Positions 30,286 through 39,935 of a stretch of DNA of 64,000 nucleotides are shown piece by piece. The notes beneath the pieces were generated by a model. That model did not search any database. It saw only the letters and a list, made by a program, of their open reading frames with translations, and was not told the origin of the DNA. The translations under genes and the position numbers were made by a program. The stretch's first letter is position 1. Each line of letters begins with the position of its first letter. The DNA is from Pseudomonas tritici (lineage in GTDB: Bacteria > Pseudomonadota > Gammaproteobacteria > Pseudomonadales > Pseudomonadaceae): contig NZ_CP077084.1 of assembly GCF_014268275.3 (NCBI RefSeq), forward strand, positions 5,824,501 to 5,888,500, read 5' to 3'.

Positions 30286-31557
30286 ATGAGCTATGTGATC
30301 GACCGACGCCTCAATGGCAAGAACAAGAGCACGGTAAACCGCCAGCGTTTCCTGCGGCGTTACCGTGACCACATCAAAAAGGCCGTCGAGGAGGCTGTCA
30401 GCCGCCGCTCCATCACGGATATGGAGCATGGCGAGCAAATCAGCATCCCCGGACGGGACATCGACGAACCAGTGCTGCACCACGGCCGGGGCGGCAAACA
30501 AACCGTCGTGCATCCGGGCAACAAGGAATTCACCACCGGTGAGCACATCCAGCGCCCACAAGGCGGTGGCGGCGGTAAAGGCCCTGGCAAGGCGGGCAAT
30601 TCCGGCGAAGGCATGGATGAGTTCGTGTTCCAGATTACCCAGGAAGAATTTCTCGAATTCATGTTCGAGGACCTGGAGCTGCCTAATCTGGTCAAGCGCA
30701 ACTTGACCGGCACCGACACCTTCAAGACCGTGCGCGCCGGGATCAGCAACGAGGGCAACCCTTCCCGCATCAATATCATCCGTACCCTGCGCTCGGCCCA
30801 TGCGCGGCGCATCGCCCTGTCAGGCAGCAGCCGCGCCAAACTGAGGGATGCCAAGGAAGAGCTGGCGCGACTGAAGCGTGAAGAACCGGACAACTTCGGC
30901 GATATCCAGGAAATAGAGGCGGAAATCGAGAAACTCAGCGCACGTATTCACCGCGTACCATTTCTCGACACCTTCGACTTGAAATACAACTTGCTGGTCA
31001 AACAACCCAACCCCAGTTCCAAGGCGGTGATGTTCTGCCTGATGGACGTGTCCGGTTCCATGACCCAGGCCACCAAGGACATCGCCAAACGCTTCTTTAT
31101 CCTGCTTTACCTGTTTCTCAAACGGAACTACGACAAGATCGACGTAGTGTTCATCCGCCATCACACCAGCGCTCGGGAAGTTGACGAAGAGGAGTTTTTC
31201 TACTCGCGGGAAACCGGCGGCACTATCGTCTCCAGTGCCTTGAAGCTGATGCAGGAGATCATGGCCGAGCGCTACCCCGCCAATGAGTGGAACATCTACG
31301 CGGCCCAGGCTTCGGACGGTGACAACTGGAACGACGACTCGCCCATCTGCCGCGACATCCTGATCAACCAGATCATGCCATTCGTGCAGTACTACACTTA
31401 CGTTGAAATCACCCCCCGTGAGCATCAGGCCCTGTGGTTCGAATACGAGCGCATCGGCGAAGCCTTTGCCGACACATTCGCCCAGCAGCAACTGGTCTCG
31501 GCCGGCGATATCTACCCGGTCTTCCGTGAACTCTTCCAGCGCAGGTTAGTGACATGA
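30286..31557 (+). CDS. yeaH: YeaH/YhbH family (DUF444) von Willebrand-type protein
   Basis: A 423-aa DUF444 protein. A C-terminal VWA fold carries a MIDAS motif (MDVSGSMTQ, near residues 253-261). The N-terminal part is basic, followed by a Gly-rich stretch ([14 protein letters not shown]). Co-occurs with PrkA and SpoVR across proteobacteria; molecular role unknown. The ATG at 30286 has a strong GGAGGGC upstream and is preferred to an earlier GTG at 30262. The stop overlaps spoVR (ATGA). Confidence 0.9.
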   Translation: MSYVIDRRLNGKNKSTVNRQRFLRRYRDHIKKAVEEAVSRRSITDMEHGEQISIPGRDIDEPVLHHGRGGKQTVVHPGNKEFTTGEHIQRPQGGGGGKGPGKAGNSGEGMDEFVFQITQEEFLEFMFEDLELPNLVKRNLTGTDTFKTVRAGISNEGNPSRINIIRTLRSAHARRIALSGSSRAKLRDAKEELARLKREEPDNFGDIQEIEAEIEKLSARIHRVPFLDTFDLKYNLLVKQPNPSSKAVMFCLMDVSGSMTQATKDIAKRFFILLYLFLKRNYDKIDVVFIRHHTSAREVDEEEFFYSRETGGTIVSSALKLMQEIMAERYPANEWNIYAAQASDGDNWNDDSPICRDILINQIMPFVQYYTYVEITPREHQALWFEYERIGEAFADTFAQQQLVSAGDIYPVFRELFQRRLVT

Positions 31558-33119
31558 CCGCCAAAAAAGAGCATAAGCGCCAACCCATATCCACGGGGTC
31601 CGAGTGGACCTTTGAACTGATCCAGGCCTATGACCGCGAAATCAGCCGCATCGCGGCGGGTTATGCCCTGGACACCTACCCCAACCAGATCGAAGTGATC
31701 ACCGCCGAACAGATGATGGATGCGTATGCCTCTGTCGGCATGCCGTTGGGGTATCACCATTGGTCCTACGGCAAACACTTCCTCAGCACTGAAAAGTCTT
31801 ACACCCGAGGCCAAATGGGCCTTGCGTACGAGATCGTGATCAACTCCGACCCGTGCATCGCCTACCTGATGGAAGAGAACACCATCTGCATGCAGGCGCT
31901 GGTGGTTGCGCACGCCTGCTATGGGCATAACAGTTTCTTCAAGGGTAACTACCTGTTCCGCACCTGGACCGATGCCAGTTCGATCATCGATTACCTGGTA
32001 TTTGCCAAGCAGTACATCATGCAATGCGAGGAGCGCCACGGCATTGATGCGGTGGAAGACTTGCTCGACTCCTGCCATGCGCTGATGAACTACGGGGTCG
32101 ACCGCTACAAACGCCCCTACCCGATTTCCGCCGAAGAAGAACGCCTGCGCCAGAAGGAACGCGAGGAACACCTGCAAAAGCAGATCAACGACCTGTGGCG
32201 CACTATTCCAAAACGTGCCGGTAAAAACAGCGACAAGGACAATGCGCGCTTCCCCGCCGAACCTCAGGAAAACATCCTGTACTTTCTGGAAAAACACGCA
32301 CCACTGCTGGAACCGTGGCAACGGGAAATCGTGCGCATCGTGCGCAAGATCGCCCAGTACTTTTATCCACAGCGCCAGACCCAAGTGATGAACGAAGGCT
32401 GGGCGACGTTCTGGCACTACACGCTAATGAACGACCTGTACGACGAAGGCCTGGTCACTGACGGTTTCATGATGGAGTTCCTCACCTCCCACACCAGCGT
32501 GGTGTTCCAGCCGGGGTTCGACAGCCCGTACTACAGCGGTATCAACCCCTACGCACTGGGCTTCGCCATGTACCGCGATATCCGGCGTATGTGCGAACAC
32601 CCTACCGAAGAAGACCGCCACTGGTTCCCGGAAATCGCTGGCACCGATTGGTTGTCCACCATCAAGTTCGCCATGAGCAGTTTCAAGGACGAGAGTTTTA
32701 TCCTGCAGTACCTGTCACCCCAAGTGATTCGGGACCTCAAGCTGTTCAGCATCATGGATGACGACCTCAAGGATGACCTGCTGGTACCGGCCATCCACGA
32801 CGAGCCCGGCTACCGCACCATCCGCGAAACGCTGGCGGCGCAGTACAACCTGGGCAACCGCGAGCCGAACGTGCAGATCTACAGCATCGATGTGCGCGGC
32901 GACCGCTCGTTGACCTTGCGCCATCAGCAGCATGACCGCAAACCCCTGGGCGAATCCACCGAGGAAGTACTCAAGCACCTGCACCGCCTATGGGGCTTCG
33001 ACATTCATTTAGAAACCCTGCAGGGCGACCAAGTGATGAAGACTCACCATGTACCGCCGCGCAGCGAGCATGGCGACAACGACTACGGCCGACTGGACCT
33101 GGCCGTCGTTCATCTCTGA
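31554..33119 (+). CDS. SpoVR family protein
   Basis: A 521-aa protein of the SpoVR/YcgB family, named after a Bacillus spore cortex gene but widespread in non-sporulating bacteria. Conserved features include the His-rich [16 protein letters not shown] segment and the [13 protein letters not shown] motif, which resembles a metallopeptidase-type helix. Biochemical activity is not established. Coupled to the yeaH-like gene by a 4-bp overlap, unlike E. coli where ycgB is unlinked. Confidence 0.92.
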   Translation: MTAKKEHKRQPISTGSEWTFELIQAYDREISRIAAGYALDTYPNQIEVITAEQMMDAYASVGMPLGYHHWSYGKHFLSTEKSYTRGQMGLAYEIVINSDPCIAYLMEENTICMQALVVAHACYGHNSFFKGNYLFRTWTDASSIIDYLVFAKQYIMQCEERHGIDAVEDLLDSCHALMNYGVDRYKRPYPISAEEERLRQKEREEHLQKQINDLWRTIPKRAGKNSDKDNARFPAEPQENILYFLEKHAPLLEPWQREIVRIVRKIAQYFYPQRQTQVMNEGWATFWHYTLMNDLYDEGLVTDGFMMEFLTSHTSVVFQPGFDSPYYSGINPYALGFAMYRDIRRMCEHPTEEDRHWFPEIAGTDWLSTIKFAMSSFKDESFILQYLSPQVIRDLKLFSIMDDDLKDDLLVPAIHDEPGYRTIRETLAAQYNLGNREPNVQIYSIDVRGDRSLTLRHQQHDRKPLGESTEEVLKHLHRLWGFDIHLETLQGDQVMKTHHVPPRSEHGDNDYGRLDLAVVHL

Positions 33120-33125
33120 AACAGC

Positions 33126-33182
33126 AAAGCCTCCATTGGCCAGGCACAGGCGGTATCCTGTGCTGCTAATGGAGGCTTTTTC
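33126..33182 (+). terminator. Terminator hairpin of spoVR that overlaps the cca ribosome-binding site
   Basis: A perfect 12-bp stem (AAAGCCTCCATT at 33126-33137, AATGGAGGCTTT at 33168-33179), extended by an inner stem (CACAGG/CCTGTG), is followed by a T5 run. It begins 7 bases after the spoVR stop. The 3' arm contains GGAGG (33171-33175), which is at proper distance from the cca ATG at 33183. The same bases therefore serve as terminator arm and as Shine-Dalgarno. Confidence 0.8.
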
Positions 33183-34412
33183 ATGAAAATCTATAAAGTC
33201 GGCGGTGCCGTGCGTGACCGCCTGCTGGGCATCAAGGTCACCGATGTTGACCGCGTCGTCGTGGGGGCGACCACCGAAGAGATGCTGGCCAAAGGTTTCA
33301 AACCCGTCGGCGCTGACTTTCCCGTGTTCCTCGACCCGAAAAATGGCGATGAATACGCCCTCGCCCGTACCGAGCGCAAGAGTGGCCGGGGTTATGGCGG
33401 TTTTGTGTTTCACGCCAGCCCCGAGGTGACCCTGGAAGAAGACCTGATCCGTCGCGACCTGACCATCAACGCCATGGCGGAAGACGATGATGGTAATTTG
33501 ACCGACCCTTATCATGGCCAGCATGATCTTGAAGCGCGCATCCTGCGCCACGTTTCCCCGGCGTTCGCCGAAGATCCGCTACGAGTGCTCCGCGTTGCGC
33601 GCTTTGCTGCACGTTACGCGCACCTGGGTTTTACGGTCGCCCCGGAAACACTGGCGCTGATGCGTCAACTCAGCGAATCCGGCGAACTGGAAGCCCTGAC
33701 ACCTGAGCGCAGTTGGAAAGAAATCTCCCGAGCGCTGATGGAAGACCAACCTCAAGTGTTTATTCAAATACTGCGCGACTGCGATGCATTGAAAACCTTG
33801 ATGCCCGAGGTCGATGCACTGTTCGGCGTACCTCAACCCGAAGCCCATCACCCTGAAATCGACACCGGCATCCACACCTTGAGCGTGCTGCAACAAGCCG
33901 CCGTGCACAAACAGCCGCTGACCGTGCGCTGGGCCTGCCTACTGCATGACTTGGGCAAGGGTCTGACGCCGGCGGATAAGTTGCCGCAGCATATTGCTCA
34001 CGAACACACCGGCTTGAAGCTGATCAAGACTGTCAATGAACGCTTCAAAGTACCGAAGGACTGCCAGGAGCTGGCGCTGCTGGTGGGCCAATATCACACC
34101 CACGGCCATCGGGCGCTGGAGTTGAAAGCCTCGACGTTGCTGGAATTGCTGCACAGTTTCGATGTGTACCGTCGGCCGCAGCGCTTTGAAGAATTTGTGG
34201 TCGCCTGCGAGATGGATGCCCGAGGCCGAAAAGGCCTGGAGCAGCGAAGTTATCCACAGGCGGATTATTTGCGCGGGGCGGCGAAGGTGGCGCGCGAAGT
34301 GGCCGTCGCGCCCTTGCTGGAGAAGGGCTTCAAAGGCCCGGAACTGGGTGAGGCGCTGAAGCGCGAAAGGCTTAAGGCGTTGAAGGCCTACAAAGAACAG
34401 CCCATTCTCTAG
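33183..34412 (+). CDS. cca: CCA-adding enzyme (tRNA nucleotidyltransferase)
   Basis: A 409-aa class II nucleotidyltransferase that builds or repairs the 3' CCA of tRNA. N-terminal KVGGAVRD loop, the catalytic acidic pair in TDVDRVVVG, and [10 protein letters not shown] are present, followed by a C-terminal HD phosphohydrolase domain (HDLGKG). The multifunctional gammaproteobacterial Cca has this HD domain. Its only plausible ribosome-binding site lies in the 3' arm of the preceding terminator hairpin. It converges on folK. Confidence 0.95.
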   Translation: MKIYKVGGAVRDRLLGIKVTDVDRVVVGATTEEMLAKGFKPVGADFPVFLDPKNGDEYALARTERKSGRGYGGFVFHASPEVTLEEDLIRRDLTINAMAEDDDGNLTDPYHGQHDLEARILRHVSPAFAEDPLRVLRVARFAARYAHLGFTVAPETLALMRQLSESGELEALTPERSWKEISRALMEDQPQVFIQILRDCDALKTLMPEVDALFGVPQPEAHHPEIDTGIHTLSVLQQAAVHKQPLTVRWACLLHDLGKGLTPADKLPQHIAHEHTGLKLIKTVNERFKVPKDCQELALLVGQYHTHGHRALELKASTLLELLHSFDVYRRPQRFEEFVVACEMDARGRKGLEQRSYPQADYLRGAAKVAREVAVAPLLEKGFKGPELGEALKRERLKALKAYKEQPIL

Positions 34413-34425
34413 ACGCTGCCCATCC

Positions 34426-34453
34426 GTGGCGAGGGCGCTTGCTCCCTCGCCAC
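34426..34453. repeat. Short REP-like hairpin between convergent cca and folK
   Basis: GTGGCGAGGG and CCCTCGCCAC form a 10-bp stem around CGCTTGCT. The sequence matches a common fluorescens-group palindrome (GTGGCGAGGGAGCTTGCT...). Placed between two converging genes, it could act as a bidirectional terminator, though no U-tract is present. Confidence 0.6.
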
Positions 34454-34467
34454 AGGAAGCTCGGCGC

Positions 34468-34986
34468 CTATAAGAGTGCGTCTGGGGTGAGTTGCTGGCC
34501 TTGCCATTCAAACCCGACAGGCGCGAGCACCTGGTCAATTTGCGCATTGCGCCATAACTCAGCCAGGGTCTTGTCCACCTCAGGGTGCACGCGCTCTGGC
34601 GCCATCAACGACAGCGGCCATAGCACAAACGCGTTTTTCAGGATCTCTGCACGCGGCAGGACCAAGCCATCGAAGTTACCCACCAGCTCGCCATACAGCA
34701 GCACATCGATATCCAGCGGCAGGCCCTTGCGGTCCGGCGCATAGCGGCCATTGTCGGCTTCGATGAATTTCAACCGGCGATCCAGTTCCATCAGCGGCAG
34801 GTCGGTGTAGGCCGATACCACCAGATTGAAAAACGGACCGCTCTTGATGCCCACCGGCTGGCTTTCGAACACTGGCGAGCAGCGCACATCCGTCAAAAAG
34901 CTCGCCAGCGCGTCAAGGCCGGCGCGTAGATGGGATTCGCGCTCGATATTGCTGCCTAGGCCAAGGTATACCTGAGTTAGCGACAT
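34468..34986 (-). CDS. folK: 6-hydroxymethyl-7,8-dihydropterin pyrophosphokinase
   Basis: A 172-aa HPPK that transfers pyrophosphate from ATP to 6-hydroxymethyl-dihydropterin in folate synthesis. YLGLGSNIE at the N-terminus and the LPLDIDVLLYG metal-binding motif are present. It lies 3' of folB, with its ATG inside the folB end (10-bp overlap). Pseudomonads often have a second folK beside panB, so this may be the FolB-linked paralogue. Confidence 0.92.
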   Translation of the reverse strand: MSLTQVYLGLGSNIERESHLRAGLDALASFLTDVRCSPVFESQPVGIKSGPFFNLVVSAYTDLPLMELDRRLKFIEADNGRYAPDRKGLPLDIDVLLYGELVGNFDGLVLPRAEILKNAFVLWPLSLMAPERVHPEVDKTLAELWRNAQIDQVLAPVGFEWQGQQLTPDALL

Positions 34987-35330
34987 CCGCGCTCGATCTC
35001 CACGCCCACGCCCTTGGCAGCCGGCACGGCGCCGGGCTTGGTCAACTTGAGGTGCAGCCAGGGAATCTGGAACTCACTCATCAGCACTTGCGCCAGGCGT
35101 TCGGCAAAGGTTTCCACCAACTGGTACTGGGATTGTTCGGCAAACGCCTGGATGCGCGCGGAGACGCTGGCGTAATCCAGTGCCAAGGTCAGGTCGTCAC
35201 CGGCGGCGGCCGGGCGGTTATCCCAGGCGAAGCTCAGGTCCAGGCGCAGGCATTGGCGGATTCCGCGTTCCCAGTCGTAGGCCCCGATGACGGTGTCGAC
35301 TTCCAGGCCTTCGATAAACACTCTGTCCAA
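34977..35330 (-). CDS. folB: Dihydroneopterin aldolase
   Basis: A 117-aa enzyme that cleaves 7,8-dihydroneopterin to 6-hydroxymethyl-dihydropterin and glycolaldehyde, feeding Fol[21 protein letters not shown] and the lysine-containing KLTKPGA are family signatures. I set the start at a TTG at 35330, with GGAGAAG upstream, because homologues begin (M)DRVF. The frame is open to 35354. It is divergent from plsY with a 74-bp gap. Confidence 0.92.
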   Translation of the reverse strand: MDRVFIEGLEVDTVIGAYDWERGIRQCLRLDLSFAWDNRPAAAGDDLTLALDYASVSARIQAFAEQSQYQLVETFAERLAQVLMSEFQIPWLHLKLTKPGAVPAAKGVGVEIERGCR

Positions 35331-35404
35331 GCACTCTTCTCCGCAGCACGACAAGGGCGCAATGCCCCGTTAGAATCAGGGCGTCCTCGCCCGGAATAGT
35401 TAGC

Positions 35405-35974
35405 ATGTTTTGGTCACTGGCGATCCTCGCCTACCTGCTCGGCTCGCTGTCCTTCGCCATTTTGCTCAGCCGCCTGACGGGAAACCCCGATCCGCGAATG
35501 AGTGGCTCAGGCAATGCCGGCGCCACCAATATGTTGCGCCTGGCCGGTAAGAAACTCGCCGTACTCACGCTGCTGGGCGACGTGTGCAAGGGCTTGCTGC
35601 CCGTGCTGATCGCCAGCCTCGCCGGCCTTACCCTGCAACAACAGGCCTGGATCGGTGTATGCGCCGTCCTCGGCCATCTGTTTCCACTGTACTTCCGCTT
35701 TCGCGGTGGCAAAGGCGTCGCAACGGCAGCCGGCATGCTGCTGGGGATTTACCCACCGGCGGCATTGCTGGCCGTACTTGCCTGGCTCCTGACGTTCTAC
35801 CTGACCCGCACCAGCTCACTCGCCGCGCTGATCGCCACCCCGCTCACCCTGCCGCTATTGGCCTGGCAAGAACCGGCGGCGTTGTTGCCGATGAGCGCAC
35901 TGACACTGCTGATCGTCTGGCGCCACCGGGGCAATTTACGCGACCTGTTTGCCGGGCGCGAACGGCATTTTTAA
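35405..35974 (+). CDS. plsY: Glycerol-3-phosphate acyltransferase PlsY
   Basis: A 189-aa polytopic inner-membrane enzyme that acylates glycerol 3-phosphate with acyl-phosphate. The three conserved motifs are present: [27 protein letters not shown] (shortened here to its core) and the cytosolic loop [14 protein letters not shown]. Five hydrophobic segments can be traced. The gene is divergent from folB and converges on tsaD, a conserved neighbourhood. Confidence 0.95.
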   Translation: MFWSLAILAYLLGSLSFAILLSRLTGNPDPRMSGSGNAGATNMLRLAGKKLAVLTLLGDVCKGLLPVLIASLAGLTLQQQAWIGVCAVLGHLFPLYFRFRGGKGVATAAGMLLGIYPPAALLAVLAWLLTFYLTRTSSLAALIATPLTLPLLAWQEPAALLPMSALTLLIVWRHRGNLRDLFAGRERHF

Positions 35975-36007
35975 ATACGTCCGATGAGCCCGGCTCACGT
36001 TGCGGCC

Positions 36008-37033
36008 CTAGAGCGGCGACAACTGCTCCATCGGCCAGCGCGCCTGCACGCTGATCGCCAGGCTTTCGTGCTGACCCGCCTGCAAGCGTTGGCAACCGGC
36101 ATAGGCGATCATCGCGCCATTGTCGGTGCAGAACTCTGGCCGCGCGTAGAACACGTCGCCCTTCATCTCACCGAGCATTTTTTCCAGTGACGTGCGTAAA
36201 GCCTTGTTGGCACTGACGCCGCCTGCGATTACCAGGCGCTTCATGCCCGCCTGTTTCAGGGCGCGCTTGCACTTGATGGTCAAAGTCTCTACCACGGCCT
36301 GCTGGAACGCCAGCGCGATGTCGCAACGGGCTTGCTCACTGTCGTCCCCGGCGCTGACGCTTTGCTGCCAGGTGTTCAGCGCAGAGGTTTTCAAACCACT
36401 GAAACTGAACATCAGGCCAGGCCGATCGCACATCGGGCGTGGGAAGGTATAACGGCCGGCAACACCTTTTTCGGCAAGACGGGCGATTTCCGGACCACCA
36501 GGATAATTGAGGCCCATCATCTTCGCAGTTTTGTCGAACGCTTCACCGGCGGCGTCATCCAGGGATTCACCCAAAAGGGTGTATTGGCCGATTCCATCCA
36601 CCTGAACCAGCTGCGTATGGCCGCCGGAAACCAACAAAGCGACGAACGGGAACTCTGGTGGTGTTTTTTCCAGCATGGGCGCCAATAAATGGCCTTCCAT
36701 GTGGTGCACACCAAGGGCTGGAATGCCCCAGGCAAAAGCCAGCGCCTGGGCGCAAGAGGCCCCAACCAGCAGGGCTCCGACCAATCCGGGGCCAGCAGTG
36801 TAGGCGATCGCGTCGATCTCGGTCGGCACGCAGCCGGCCTCATCCAGCACCTGGCGAATCAGGGGCAGCATGCGTTTGACGTGATCACGGCTGGCCAGCT
36901 CCGGCACCACGCCGCCATAGGCGCGGTGCAGGTCGATCTGACTGAACAGCGCATCGGCCAAGAGCCCGCGTTCACTGTCGTAAAGTGCGACACCGGTTTC
37001 GTCGCAGGAGGTTTCAAGTCCCAGTACTAGCAT
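36008..37033 (-). CDS. tsaD: tRNA N6-threonylcarbamoyladenosine synthase subunit TsaD
   Basis: A 341-aa ASKHA-fold protein that transfers threonylcarbamoyl to A37 of tRNAs reading ANN codons. The iron-binding HHMEGH motif, [17 protein letters not shown] at the N-terminus and VSGGHTQLV are present. Also known as Gcp/YgjD. It is divergent from rpsU; a TATTAT hexamer at 37072-37077 on the minus strand could be its -10 element. Confidence 0.96.
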   Translation of the reverse strand: MLVLGLETSCDETGVALYDSERGLLADALFSQIDLHRAYGGVVPELASRDHVKRMLPLIRQVLDEAGCVPTEIDAIAYTAGPGLVGALLVGASCAQALAFAWGIPALGVHHMEGHLLAPMLEKTPPEFPFVALLVSGGHTQLVQVDGIGQYTLLGESLDDAAGEAFDKTAKMMGLNYPGGPEIARLAEKGVAGRYTFPRPMCDRPGLMFSFSGLKTSALNTWQQSVSAGDDSEQARCDIALAFQQAVVETLTIKCKRALKQAGMKRLVIAGGVSANKALRTSLEKMLGEMKGDVFYARPEFCTDNGAMIAYAGCQRLQAGQHESLAISVQARWPMEQLSPL

Positions 37034-37120
37034 GGGTTTGCGCCTTGTAGAGGCTAGATTCGAAGGCGCGCATAATAGTCGCCACTCCCCCTCCCGACTA
37101 GCGGTTTTCGATCAGAGGCT

Positions 37121-37149
37121 TTGCATTCCGGGCAATGAGGGGTTAACAT
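37121..37149 (+). promoter_or_regulatory. Sigma-70 promoter for rpsU
   Basis: TTGCAT (37121-37126), a 17-bp spacer and TAACAT (37144-37149) match the consensus well and lie about 87 bp ahead of rpsU. This would be the main promoter of the rpsU-dnaG-rpoD operon. Confidence 0.6.
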
Positions 37150-37235
37150 CCGCAACCCTTAAAAACCGACGACCTCAGCCGCGAATTTTTTGCGACGAGA
37201 ACGTTGATCCCGGTAATGAAAGAAGGTAGCTCTGG

Positions 37236-37451
37236 ATGCCAGCCGTCAAAGTTAAAGAGAACGAACCCTTCGACGTAGCTCTGCGTCGTTTCAAGCGCTC
37301 CTGCGAAAAAGCCGGTGTACTGGCTGAAGTTCGTAGCCGCGAATTTTACGAGAAGCCAACTTCTGAGCGTAAGCGTAAAGCAGCAGCCGCTGTTAAGCGT
37401 CACGCCAAGAAAGTTCAGCGCGAACAGCGCCGCGCCGTTCGTCTGTACTAA
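37236..37451 (+). CDS. rpsU: 30S ribosomal protein S21
   Basis: A 71-aa very basic protein, the exact length and sequence style of S21 ([21 protein letters not shown]...). It is the last protein to join the 30S subunit and aids initiation. An AAGGTAG precedes the ATG. It heads the macromolecular synthesis operon and is followed after 30 bases by a hairpin that probably lets only part of transcription continue into dnaG. Confidence 0.98.
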
Positions 37452-37897
37452 TACACAGACGTCCGTAGCAAGCTTCTGCCAAGCCCGGCCCTCAGCCGGG
37501 CTAATGGCATTTGCGGATATCGCTTGATGCTTCACTGTTGACGCCGCACATGCGACCGAGACAACTGCTTCACACGTCAGGACTGGCTCTTTTGCCAGCG
37601 GTGCACGTCTCTTCTGACGAGCCTAACAAGGCTACTGACGCGCACACTTATTATTCAAGCAGGCGATCAACTGTATCGACTGTGCCCGACAATGCGCTTC
37701 CGAGGCCCGCCATTGGCCAAGACCGGAGGCCGGGGCAACATTTCCATGCCGAAAACCTGATTGAAATTAACGTCAGTGAACCATCGGCAGATACACTTCC
37801 TGAAAGCCCAAGCAGACAACCGATGATCGAGCCAGACGATACGTGCGCTTGAGCACTTAGCGGGCCCTCATTTACACGCAGTGATGACGAGAACGCC
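37452..37897 (+). other. 446-bp rpsU-dnaG spacer without a recognisable gene
   Basis: Contains the GC-rich hairpin at 37482-37502, a small hairpin CTGGC-TCTTTT-GCCAG (37583-37598) nested inside CGTCAG/CTGACG arms (37575-37619), and otherwise nothing I can assign. An open frame from 37511 to 37852 has a TTG start, no ribosome-binding site and a composition unlike neighbours, so I do not call it a gene. No yqeY-type gene, which I remember between rpsU and dnaG in P. aeruginosa, is present. The spacer may hold internal promoters or RNA processing sites. Confidence 0.6.
37482..37502 (+). terminator. Hairpin after rpsU, probable partial terminator
   Basis: AGCCCGGC-CCTCA-GCCGGGCT is a perfect 8-bp stem 31 bases beyond the rpsU stop. 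No strong U-tract follows (AATGGCATTTGC). In E. coli a leaky terminator at the same operon position makes S21 far more abundant than primase, and this hairpin likely has the same role. Confidence 0.6.
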
Positions 37898-39868
37898 ATG
37901 GCCGGGCTGATTCCCCAGAGCTTTATTGACGACCTTCTGAACCGCACCGACATCGTCGATGTTGTCAGCTCGCGCGTGCAGCTGAAAAAAGCCGGCAAGA
38001 ACTACACCGCCTGCTGCCCGTTCCACAAAGAGAAAACCCCATCGTTCAGCGTCAGCCCCGACAAACAGTTCTACTACTGCTTCGGTTGCGGCGCAGGCGG
38101 TAACGCTCTGGGCTTTCTCATGGACCACGACAACCTGGATTTCCCCCAGGCGATCGAGGACCTGGCGAAAGCCGCCGGCATGGAAATCCCTCGCGAAGAA
38201 AGCGGCCGACCGCACAAACCGCGGCAACCCACCGATTCGCCGCTGTACCCGCTGCTGACCGCCGCTGCCGACTTTTACCGTCAGGCACTTAAAAGCCATC
38301 CGCAGCGCAAGGCCGCCGTCGATTACCTCAAGGGCCGCGGCCTCACCGGTGAAATCGCCCGTGACTTCGGCCTCGGCTTCGCCCCGCCCGGCTGGGACAA
38401 CCTGTACAAGCACCTGAGCAGCGATACCCTCCAGCAAAAAGCCATGATCGACGCCGGCCTGCTGGTTGAAAACGCCGAAACCGGCAAACGCTATGACCGC
38501 TTTCGCGACCGCGTGATGTTCCCGATCCGCGACAGCCGTGGCCGCATCATCGCCTTTGGTGGTCGAGTACTGGGAGATGACAAGCCCAAGTACCTGAACT
38601 CCCCGGAAACCGCGGTATTCCACAAAGGCCAGGAACTCTACGGCCTGTTCGAGGCGCGCAAGAACAACCGCAACCTCGATGAGATCATCGTGGTTGAAGG
38701 CTATATGGACGTGATCGCGCTCGCCCAACAGGGCCTGCGCAACGCCGTGGCCACACTCGGCACCGCCACCAGCGAAGAACACATGAAACGCCTGTTCCGC
38801 GTGGTGCCCAGCGTACTGTTCTGCTTTGACGGCGATCAGGCCGGCCGCAACGCCGCCTGGCGCGCGCTTGAGGCAACGCTGTCGAGCCTGCAGGATGGGC
38901 GTCGCGCACGCTTCCTGTTCCTGCCTGAAGGCGAAGACCCGGACACCTTGGTGCGCTCCGAAGGCACCGACGCGTTCCGCGCGCGCATCAATCAACATGC
39001 ACAGCCCCTGGCAGACTATTTTTTCCAGCAACTGACCGAAGAGGCCGACCCGCGCTCCCTCGAAGGCAAGGCACACATGGCCACCCTCGCGGCGCCGTTG
39101 ATCGATAAAGTCCCAGGCGCCAACCTGAAATCACTGATGCGCATGCGCCTGCTGGAAATTACTGGGCTGAGCGGCGAAGCCGTCAGCCAGCTGGTGCACA
39201 ACGCACCGCAGGAGGCGCCGCCGGCCTATGACCCAGGCATGGATTACGACGCCATGCCCGACTACGCCGACTTCCACCAACCGCAGGAGGCCTACACGCC
39301 CCAGCAGGAGTGGACACCGAAGAAGCCCGGCGCCGGCGGCAAGAAATGGGACAACAAACCCTGGAGCAAGAACGGCAAGCGCGGCGATCGCGATGAGGCC
39401 TTCGCCCCGCGAACGCCTGTGGCCGTTGAAGCGCCAACGCTCATTGCGTTGCGTACGCTCATCCATCACCCGCAACTGGCGGGCAAGGTCGAGAGCGCCG
39501 ACCATTTTGCCAATGCGAGCAACACCTATGCTCAGGTTCTGATCGCCTTGATCGAGGCGGTACAGAAAAATCCTAAGCTAAACTCAATTCAGCTGATGGC
39601 TCGCTGGCATGGCACCGAGCAAGGCCGCCTATTGAAAGCCCTCGCGGAAAAGGAGTGGCTAATTGACGGCGATAACCTTGAACAACAGTTTTTAGACACC
39701 ATTACTAGGTTATCCGCGGGTCAGCACACGCAGACCCTCGATGAACTCATCAAGAGAGCAAGGCAGCCTGGATTATCGGCTGAAGAGCAAATTCAGATAG
39801 CAAAACAGATGCGCGACCTCTTAAAACAGAATGTTTCCGCATCAAACCCGACCTCAGCTGGCGTGTGA
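37898..39868 (+). CDS. dnaG: DNA primase
   Basis: A 656-aa primase that makes RNA primers at the replication fork. CHC2 zinc domain with Cys40, His43, Cys61 and Cys64, catalytic Toprim core (IVVEGYMDVIALAQQG and CFDGDQAGRNAAWRA), and a C-terminal helicase-binding domain. A Pro/Gln/Lys-rich linker between core and C-domain (about residues 440-505) is longer than in E. coli. It carries the rpoD promoter region at its 3' end. Confidence 0.97.
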   Translation: MAGLIPQSFIDDLLNRTDIVDVVSSRVQLKKAGKNYTACCPFHKEKTPSFSVSPDKQFYYCFGCGAGGNALGFLMDHDNLDFPQAIEDLAKAAGMEIPREESGRPHKPRQPTDSPLYPLLTAAADFYRQALKSHPQRKAAVDYLKGRGLTGEIARDFGLGFAPPGWDNLYKHLSSDTLQQKAMIDAGLLVENAETGKRYDRFRDRVMFPIRDSRGRIIAFGGRVLGDDKPKYLNSPETAVFHKGQELYGLFEARKNNRNLDEIIVVEGYMDVIALAQQGLRNAVATLGTATSEEHMKRLFRVVPSVLFCFDGDQAGRNAAWRALEATLSSLQDGRRARFLFLPEGEDPDTLVRSEGTDAFRARINQHAQPLADYFFQQLTEEADPRSLEGKAHMATLAAPLIDKVPGANLKSLMRMRLLEITGLSGEAVSQLVHNAPQEAPPAYDPGMDYDAMPDYADFHQPQEAYTPQQEWTPKKPGAGGKKWDNKPWSKNGKRGDRDEAFAPRTPVAVEAPTLIALRTLIHHPQLAGKVESADHFANASNTYAQVLIALIEAVQKNPKLNSIQLMARWHGTEQGRLLKALAEKEWLIDGDNLEQQFLDTITRLSAGQHTQTLDELIKRARQPGLSAEEQIQIAKQMRDLLKQNVSASNPTSAGV

Positions 39869-39882
39869 GGTCATAGCTCGGG

Positions 39883-39888
39883 TATAAT
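39883..39888 (+). promoter_or_regulatory. -10 element upstream of rpoD
   Basis: A perfect TATAAT lies 15 bases after the dnaG stop and 48 bases before rpoD. The -35 region (GGCGTG at the right spacing) is poor, so this may depend on another factor or be an alternative-sigma promoter with a fortuitous -10. Confidence 0.45.
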
Positions 39889-39935
39889 CCTCGGCTTGTT
39901 TTTTGCCCGCCAAGACCTTCAGTGGATAGGGTGTT

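Noticed and set aside
35985..35997. TGAGCC-C-GGCTCA palindrome between plsY and tsaD
   Set aside because: The loop would be too short for a full stem and no U-tract follows; not convincing as a terminator.
37511..37852. Open frame of 113 codons in the rpsU-dnaG spacer
   Set aside because: TTG start with no ribosome site, and no resemblance to YqeY or any family I know. Kept as non-coding spacer.
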